Assembly (NCBI GenBank): GCA_050953285.1
Contig: JBMNMK010000002.1
Span: 124,001-188,000 of the forward strand
DNA: 64,000 nucleotides
Direction of reading: 5' to 3'
Source of the DNA: Olsenella_K sp050953285
Lineage (GTDB): Bacteria; Actinomycetota; Coriobacteriia; Coriobacteriales; Atopobiaceae
In this document: piece by piece, positions 59,237 to 64,000 of the stretch
Layout of the letters: each line of letters opens with the position of its first letter
How positions within the stretch are numbered: position 1 is the first letter of the stretch
Notes under the pieces: generated by a model
Told to the model about the DNA's origin: nothing
Database searches by the model: none
What the model saw: only the letters and a program-made list of their open reading frames with translations
Made by a program: the position numbers and the translations under genes

Positions 59237-59917
59237 CTATTTTGCTTCGTAACGCTCATAGTAGGCAGAGATTGCATTCTTGATATCATCATCTATCACA
59301 ACGCGGCCATCGACCTGGTGGTTATAGAGCATCTGGGTGACTTCTGACATGGAGACAATGGAGGCCGTGGGGAAGCCGTACTTATCGGAAATCTCATCTA
59401 TAGCGGCCTTGGTGCCAGATTTTCCCACCTCTTCACGGTTGAGTGAAACCATGAGGCCCACGATATCCACGTCGGCCGCCGCCTTGAGCTTGGGGAAGGT
59501 CTCGTCGATGGACTTGCCCGAGGTTGTGACGTCTTCTACCATCACCACGCGGTCACCGTCTTTAAGCTCCGCGCCCAAAAGCGTGCCCTTATCGGCTCCG
59601 TGATCTTTGGCCTCCTTGCGGTCAGAGCAATAGCGAACCTGCTTGCCATACAGCTCATCTAAGGCAATAGCCGTGGCAACTGATATGGGAATTCCTTTGT
59701 ACGCAGGGCCAAACACCACATCAAAATCTAAACCAAAATTCTGCTTTATGGCCTTGGCGTAAAAAATGCCCAGCTTGTGGAGCTGCTGGCCCGTCACATA
59801 AGCGCCGGCATTCATAAAGAACGGCGACGTCCGCCCACTTTTTAAGGTAAAAGACCCAAACTTCAAGACGTTGCTTTGAACCATGAACTCAATGAACTCT
59901 TTTTTGTAATCTTCCAT
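59237..59917 (-). CDS. pyrE: Orotate phosphoribosyltransferase
   Basis: This 226-residue enzyme makes OMP from orotate and PRPP in pyrimidine synthesis. The PRPP motif VVMVEDVTTSGKSI is intact, as are the early KFGSFTLKSGRTSPFFMNAG and FGPAYKGIPISVATAIA segments and the mobile-loop Lys/His area (YCSDRKEAKDHG). The start at ATG 59917 follows GGAGG; the frame is open 21 codons further upstream. No other pyr genes are in the window, so it is isolated from its pathway, placed between a pseudo-hydrolase and a muramidase in one operon. Confidence 0.95.
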   Translation of the reverse strand: MEDYKKEFIEFMVQSNVLKFGSFTLKSGRTSPFFMNAGAYVTGQQLHKLGIFYAKAIKQNFGLDFDVVFGPAYKGIPISVATAIALDELYGKQVRYCSDRKEAKDHGADKGTLLGAELKDGDRVVMVEDVTTSGKSIDETFPKLKAAADVDIVGLMVSLNREEVGKSGTKAAIDEISDKYGFPTASIVSMSEVTQMLYNHQVDGRVVIDDDIKNAISAYYERYEAK

Positions 59918-59994
59918 GAGGTCCTCCAATGGCTTGTGCGCAGGTTTGCGCGTGAGACTGCGCGTAGGCTTGCGGCGCATCTGGGCGATAAGCT

Positions 59995-61029
59995 CTAGTC
60001 CATAGAAATGGCATTCACAATGGTTTGGATTGCCTTGTTAGCTTCCGGCAAGGGGTAGAGCGGGAAGTTGTTATTGAGGCCTCGTCCCTCAATGAACTCA
60101 GCGTGGGCGCCGGTTGCTTGTACGCGCTCGCAGAAGAGTTTGGCATCGGGGTAGAGGATCTCTCGCGTGCCTGCAAAGACCATGAGGTTCTTAAGACCCC
60201 TCACGCGCCCGTTGATGGGTGAGAGATGGTAGTCGTACAGATCTGTTCCGTCTGCCCAGATCTTTGCCACGCGGCGCAGTCCAAAGACGGAAAGCATGGG
60301 ATCGTGCTGCTGGAAGGCGGGAATGCGGGGGTTGTTCAAGGTGGCATCGACCCAAGGAGAGATGAGAATGAGGTGCGCGGGTTGCTCTGTACCATCTTCT
60401 ACCAGCTGTTCTGCAAATGCAGCAGCTATGCCGCCACCGGCTTCATCACCCATGAGCGTGACATTTTGTGCGCCAAACTCGACCACGGTCTGTGCGTAGA
60501 GATTTTCCAGCAGTGAAAATGTCTCCTGCCAGTGATGGTTGGGCGCTAAAGGATAGAGCGGCACAATGATCTCGGCACGTGACTTTTGCGCCACCGTGTC
60601 CAAGAAATGCCAGAGGTTGGAATCCGGCTGGCTTAAAAGTGAGCCACCGTGCAAATAGATGACGGCACGGTCATTGAGGTCTCTCTTGTTGAGGGTAAAG
60701 ACCTGCATATCTTGCACGGTCGTTTCACTGACAGGAACCCTGAATCCCAAGAGCTTGTAGTGAAAATCAAGTGCGTTGGGCATGGAATAGCGCGCCTCAT
60801 TTGCGCTTGAGCTCTCCAGAATGTAGTTATCCCAGGTGATGGGCTCAACCATGCGGCGGCGTGTTCCTTTGAGCCAGTGGTAGATCTCCGATGCACTTGC
60901 CATATTTGAGCGCCTGAAGACGCCATGTGAGACAGCGGTAAATCCGGCAAAAGCACCAAGGGGCACACAGGTGGCAATACCTGCAATTTTAAGCGCCCTC
61001 TTGAAAGGTGTATCGTTGGTGGAAGCCAT
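59995..61029 (-). CDS. HSL-type alpha/beta-hydrolase lacking its catalytic Ser and His
   Basis: This 344-residue protein follows hormone-sensitive-lipase esterases: oxyanion-hole motif YLHGGS, PLAPNHHWQETFSLLENLY, and GTREILYPDAKLF. But the nucleophile elbow reads MGDEAGGG (GAT GAA GCC) where GDSAGG is expected, so Ser is Glu. The C-terminal His position reads GLNNNFPLYP, so His is Asn. The N-terminus is hydrophobic (IAGIATCVPLGAFAGFTAV), perhaps a membrane anchor. GGAGGG precedes the ATG. It heads an operon with pyrE and the muramidase; a binding rather than hydrolytic role is likely. Confidence 0.85.
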   Translation of the reverse strand: MASTNDTPFKRALKIAGIATCVPLGAFAGFTAVSHGVFRRSNMASASEIYHWLKGTRRRMVEPITWDNYILESSSANEARYSMPNALDFHYKLLGFRVPVSETTVQDMQVFTLNKRDLNDRAVIYLHGGSLLSQPDSNLWHFLDTVAQKSRAEIIVPLYPLAPNHHWQETFSLLENLYAQTVVEFGAQNVTLMGDEAGGGIAAAFAEQLVEDGTEQPAHLILISPWVDATLNNPRIPAFQQHDPMLSVFGLRRVAKIWADGTDLYDYHLSPINGRVRGLKNLMVFAGTREILYPDAKLFCERVQATGAHAEFIEGRGLNNNFPLYPLPEANKAIQTIVNAISMD

Positions 61030-61231
61030 GGTTTTCCCTCCATATCTGACGACACGATCACCTTAGCCTATCAGTTTTGACCGGTGGCATAAGTGCATAA
61101 AGTCTACCCCTCATGCGCAAACTACGAGCAGCTAAGCATACATTAAACCTCACGAATGGATTATCCTTATCTATGGACAACTTGAGCTGGTGCAGGCTGG
61201 GTTGCTCGCACATGCAGGGGAGAGGAATAAC

Positions 61232-62386
61232 ATGGGATACAAAGAGAACTACTTAGGAGCTGACACGCCTAAGCTGGGCTTTGGCATGATGCGTCTACCC
61301 AAGCTAGAAGATGGCTCGCCAGATGTGGGGCTCATCAAGAAGATGGTTGACACATTTATGGCAGCGGGCTTTACGTACTTTGATACGGCCTATGTCTATG
61401 GAGACGGCGCATCGGAGAAGGTTACGGGAGAAGCGCTGGTCAAGCGCTATCCCCGCGATGCCTACACGGTGGCAACCAAAGCAAACGCGTGGCTGGGAAA
61501 TCCTACAGAAGAAGAGGTCAAGCGTCAGTTTGAGATCTCCCGTGAGCGCCTGGGCCTAGACTACTTTGACTACTATCTGCTCCACGCTATCCAGGCCAAC
61601 AACGATACGACCTATGAGAAGTATGGCCTGTGGGATTGGGCACGCAATCTCAAGGAGGAGGGCCTCGTAAAGCACTGGGGCTTTTCGTTCCACAGCTCGC
61701 CCGAGCACCTCAAGCGTCTCTTGGATGCTCACCCCGACGTGGACTTTATCCAGCTTCAGATCAACTATGCAGACTGGAATCAAGACCGTGTGTGGAGCCG
61801 CCAAAACATGGAGGTGGCCCGTGAGCACGGCGTTCCCTTCACGGTAATGGAGCCGGTCAAAGGCGGCATCTTGGCCACGCCACCGCGCAAGGTGCGAGAA
61901 ATTCTTGATGCTGCACCCTCACAGGTGGGTGCGGGAGCCTCGTATGCCAGCTGGGCCATACGCTTTGCCGCTTCCTTGCCAGGAGTTATCACCGTTCTCT
62001 CTGGTATGAGCACCTTAGAGCAGGTAGAAGACAATATCTCCTATATGGCACCCGGCACATTTGCGCCGCTCAGCGACGCGGAGCTTGCGGCTGTGAGTCA
62101 AGCACGAACGGCCCTTGAGCAGAGCGATCAGATCCGCTGCACGGCGTGCCACTACTGCTGCGATGGCTGCCCCGTACAGATCCCTATCCCCGAGTTCTTC
62201 TCGGCCATGAACCGCAAACTCGTCTTTGAGGACGAGACCGGAGCAAAGAAGAGCTATGCTGCCGCAGCGGAAAAAGCGGGCGTCAGTGCAGCTGATTGCA
62301 TTGGCTGCGGCCAGTGTGAGAGCGCCTGCCCCCAGGGCTTATCGGTCATTTCATACCTTCAAGATGTGGCTCAATCACTGATGTAG
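61232..62386 (+). CDS. Aldo/keto reductase with C-terminal 2[4Fe-4S] ferredoxin domain
   Basis: This 384-residue protein has an aldo/keto reductase barrel (LGFGMMRLP at the start, DTAYVYGDGASEKVTGEALVKRYPRDAYTVATK with Asp/Tyr/Lys of the active site, GLVKHWGFSFHSS). A ferredoxin-type end follows, with CTACHYCCDGCPVQIP and CIGCGQCESACPQGL. These enzymes are common in gut anaerobes and may pass electrons between ferredoxin-level carriers and carbonyl substrates. GAGAGGA lies before ATG 61232. Confidence 0.9.
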   Translation: MGYKENYLGADTPKLGFGMMRLPKLEDGSPDVGLIKKMVDTFMAAGFTYFDTAYVYGDGASEKVTGEALVKRYPRDAYTVATKANAWLGNPTEEEVKRQFEISRERLGLDYFDYYLLHAIQANNDTTYEKYGLWDWARNLKEEGLVKHWGFSFHSSPEHLKRLLDAHPDVDFIQLQINYADWNQDRVWSRQNMEVAREHGVPFTVMEPVKGGILATPPRKVREILDAAPSQVGAGASYASWAIRFAASLPGVITVLSGMSTLEQVEDNISYMAPGTFAPLSDAELAAVSQARTALEQSDQIRCTACHYCCDGCPVQIPIPEFFSAMNRKLVFEDETGAKKSYAAAAEKAGVSAADCIGCGQCESACPQGLSVISYLQDVAQSLM

Positions 62387-62459
62387 CACGCAGCGTGCCT
62401 CACGCTAGCACACGGAGTGCACGCAGCTTGCGCCATGGGGCGAGAAGGGATTTTGCAAC

Positions 62460-63374
62460 GTGAGAGAAGTGCGCACACGCACGGGACAAGGCGCCTTGGG
62501 GACAGAGGTCCTCAAAGGCGCTGCCCTCGTTTTAGCAGGCGCTACCTGCTGGGGTCTTAACGGCACCATCTCTCAGGCGTTGATGTCGCTCTACCATGTG
62601 GATGCCATCTGGCTCACGGCCATCAAGCAGCTGGGGGGTTTCTGGCTGTTTTTGCTCTGTGCGCACGTCCAGACGCCGGGGTGCATATGGGAGGTGGTGA
62701 GCCACCCCAGAAGTCTTTTCTCGGTCATCGTCTGCGCGCTCACGACCATTGTGCTTTTGCAGGTCTCCTACATGCAGGCCATCTTGTGGACCAACGCGGG
62801 CACCGCAACGGTTTTGCAGTCGCTCAATTTGCTCATGGTGCTGGCCTATGTGTGTATAACCACGCACCGGACGCCCAAGAGAAGAGAGGTGCTGGGGATA
62901 GCCTGCGCGCTTGTGGGGATATACCTTCTGGCATTCGGCGGCATTTCCACCGAGCTATACCTGCCACTACCAGGTCTTATCTGGGGTCTGCTCACCGCGC
63001 TTGGCCAGTCCATGCTCTCCATTGTGCCGGTGAAGCTCGTGAGGAGATGGGGCAACTTTGTGGTGAATGGCCTCTCATTTTTGCTGGCAGGCATCATGCT
63101 GAGTGTGTTTTCTCGCCCGTGGGAGCACGTGCCCGCCCTTGATGGGGCAGGGATTGCGCTTCTCTTAGGCGCCATCTTTATAGGAACGTTTGGTGCGTAT
63201 GTCTTCTACATGCAAGGACTCAAGATTGTGGGCAGCATGAAAGCCACACTGCTAGGCACTGCCGAGCCGGTGGTGGCAACGCTTTCTGCCGCTCTCGTAC
63301 TCAATACGGCATTTTTGCCCACGGATTTTGTGGGCTTTGCGCTCATTATTGCCATGGTATTTATAACTGCCTAG
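62460..63374 (+). CDS. EamA/DMT-family transporter
   Basis: This 304-residue membrane protein has ten helices in two EamA halves (AGATCWGLNGTISQAL start; GAIFIGTFGAYVFYMQGLKIVGSMKATLLGTAEPVVATLSAA second half). It resembles the RhaT/YdcZ-type metabolite exporters; the substrate is unknown. The first possible start is GTG 62460, nine bases after AAGGGA; no ATG lies in the first 40 codons. It is 73 bp after the aldo/keto reductase, probably a separate or weakly linked transcript. Confidence 0.82.
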   Translation: MREVRTRTGQGALGTEVLKGAALVLAGATCWGLNGTISQALMSLYHVDAIWLTAIKQLGGFWLFLLCAHVQTPGCIWEVVSHPRSLFSVIVCALTTIVLLQVSYMQAILWTNAGTATVLQSLNLLMVLAYVCITTHRTPKRREVLGIACALVGIYLLAFGGISTELYLPLPGLIWGLLTALGQSMLSIVPVKLVRRWGNFVVNGLSFLLAGIMLSVFSRPWEHVPALDGAGIALLLGAIFIGTFGAYVFYMQGLKIVGSMKATLLGTAEPVVATLSAALVLNTAFLPTDFVGFALIIAMVFITA

Positions 63375-63448
63375 CTCCGAGTACCCTTCATTGCGGTATT
63401 GTTAACAGGTTGACAAGTTGTTTCAAAAGCCGCCTGAGGGGGCCCCAC

Positions 63449-64000
63449 GTGAATCTGACAAAAATTGAAAAGCTCTATGCCAACAGCGCAGATTATGCAG
63501 AAAAAGAAGTAGAGGTCGCAGGATGGGTCCGCTCCATCCGCGATATGAAGAACTTCGGTTTTGTCGTCTTGAACGACGGATCATGCTTCAAGGACCTGCA
63601 GGTGGTCATGAACCGTGAGAAAGTGTCCAACTACGAGGAGGTTGCGTCACTTACCGTCGGCTCTGCGCTCATCATCAAAGGTGTCTTGGAGCTGACGCCG
63701 GACCGCCCGCAGCCGGTTGAGCTTCAGGCGCAAGAAATTGTGATTGAGGGCGCGTCTCAGCCGGATTACCCCATGCAGAAGAAGCGCCAGACGCGTGAGT
63801 TCTTGCGCACCCAGCAGCACCTGCGCAGCCGCACCAACCTCTTCAGGGCGGTCTTTCGTGTGAGGAGCGTAGCAGCTCTTGCGCTGCATCGCTACTTCCA
63901 GGAGCGTGGTTTTCTCTATGTCAATACCCCCATCATCACGGCATCTGATGCAGAAGGTGCCGGAGAGATGTTCCGCGTGACCACGCTTGATCTTGCCAAT
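63449..64000 (+). CDS. asnS: Asparaginyl-tRNA synthetase, N-terminal part (cut by window end)
   Basis: The first 184 codons of a class IIb synthetase. The N-terminal OB fold that reads the anticodon is seen (VEVAGWVRSIRDMKNFGFVVLNDGS, then LQVVMNRE and ALIIKGVLELTPDRPQPVELQAQEI). Then come the catalytic-domain entrance (REFLRTQQHLRSRTNLFRAVFRVRS) and motif 1 (RYFQERGFLYVNTPIITASDAEGAGEMFRVTT). The 'PVELQAQEI' and 'DAEGAGEMF' text fits AsnS rather than AspS. It starts with GTG 63449 after GAGGGGG. No T-box was seen in the 74-bp gap upstream. Confidence 0.93.
   Translation, partial: MNLTKIEKLYANSADYAEKEVEVAGWVRSIRDMKNFGFVVLNDGSCFKDLQVVMNREKVSNYEEVASLTVGSALIIKGVLELTPDRPQPVELQAQEIVIEGASQPDYPMQKKRQTREFLRTQQHLRSRTNLFRAVFRVRSVAALALHRYFQERGFLYVNTPIITASDAEGAGEMFRVTTLDLAN

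Noticed and set aside
63375..63448. T-box riboswitch before asnS
   Set aside because: The gap is only 74 bp, with no terminator hairpin and no T-box consensus.
1..64000. GGGCGAGAA as a KOPS- or Chi-type polarised motif
   Set aside because: Twelve copies on one strand and eight on the other give no clear polarity within this window; replication orientation is unknown, so no such claim is made.

Overview
The window looks like chromosomal DNA of a fermentative, anaerobic Gram-positive bacterium, most likely a member of the Coriobacteriia (Atopobiaceae/Olsenella-like). I infer this from protein flavour: an [FeFe]-hydrogenase end, several iron-dependent alcohol dehydrogenases, flavodoxins, a sortase-anchored surface protein, Bce-type and ECF transporters, no outer-membrane genes, and moderately high GC. 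A database search would be needed to confirm it. No rRNA, tRNA, CRISPR array, phage or insertion sequence was recognised.

Layout. 1-4.8 kb: hydrogenase 3' end, SlyD-type prolyl isomerase, a decayed alcohol dehydrogenase and an intact FucO-like one, a glyoxalase-fold protein, a HAD phosphatase and a rhodanese. 4.9-9.7 kb: a 1601-residue LPXTG-type surface protein. 9.9-20 kb: an MFS exporter, a DUF438/PAS sensor protein, a uracil-DNA-glycosylase-like protein, an ECF sigma factor with its DUF4179 partner, a methyltransferase, an ACR3 arsenite exporter, a flavodoxin beside a DUF3793 remnant, and a YdcF protein. 20-25 kb: a peroxide module (PerR-like regulator, AhpC, and an AhpF-like reductase with reversed domain order), YhbY and a bile-salt-hydrolase-family enzyme. 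25-29 kb: a cupin/flavodoxin/alcohol-dehydrogenase operon divergent from a LysR regulator, then an EamA exporter.

29-33.4 kb holds the most interesting unit. A complete ECF transporter (two paralogous S components, a fused double ATPase and EcfT) lies behind a 24-codon leader ORF with three consecutive Trp codons and a strong terminator. This is the layout of ribosome-mediated tryptophan attenuation. The sequence thus predicts tryptophan-controlled transcription and a tryptophan-related substrate.

33.4-45 kb: MarR plus a heterodimeric ABC exporter; a Tat/lipoprotein substrate-binding protein with a one-piece permease-ATPase fusion; and a Bce-type antimicrobial-peptide module (response regulator, intramembrane-sensing kinase broken by one in-frame TGA, BceA, BceB) with a textbook TTACA-N4-TGTAA operator before bceA. 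45-52 kb: a DUF1905-DUF2200 fusion, TetR with an inverted repeat at its own start, an XpaC-family protein, a TelA-like protein, two tandem DUF3841 proteins and a glycosyltransferase fused to a MarR-like domain. 52-64 kb: HAD, TrkH/TrkA potassium uptake, EttA, a PAP2 phosphatase, an operon of a catalytically defective alpha/beta-hydrolase, PyrE and a membrane GH25 muramidase with an SR-repeat tail, an iron-sulfur aldo/keto reductase, another EamA exporter, and the start of asnS.

Two global signals cut across genes. The 9-mer GGGCGAGAA occurs 20 times on the two strands, far above chance. A family of intergenic repeats with an exact 30-bp period occurs at 15.66 kb and 48.0 kb.
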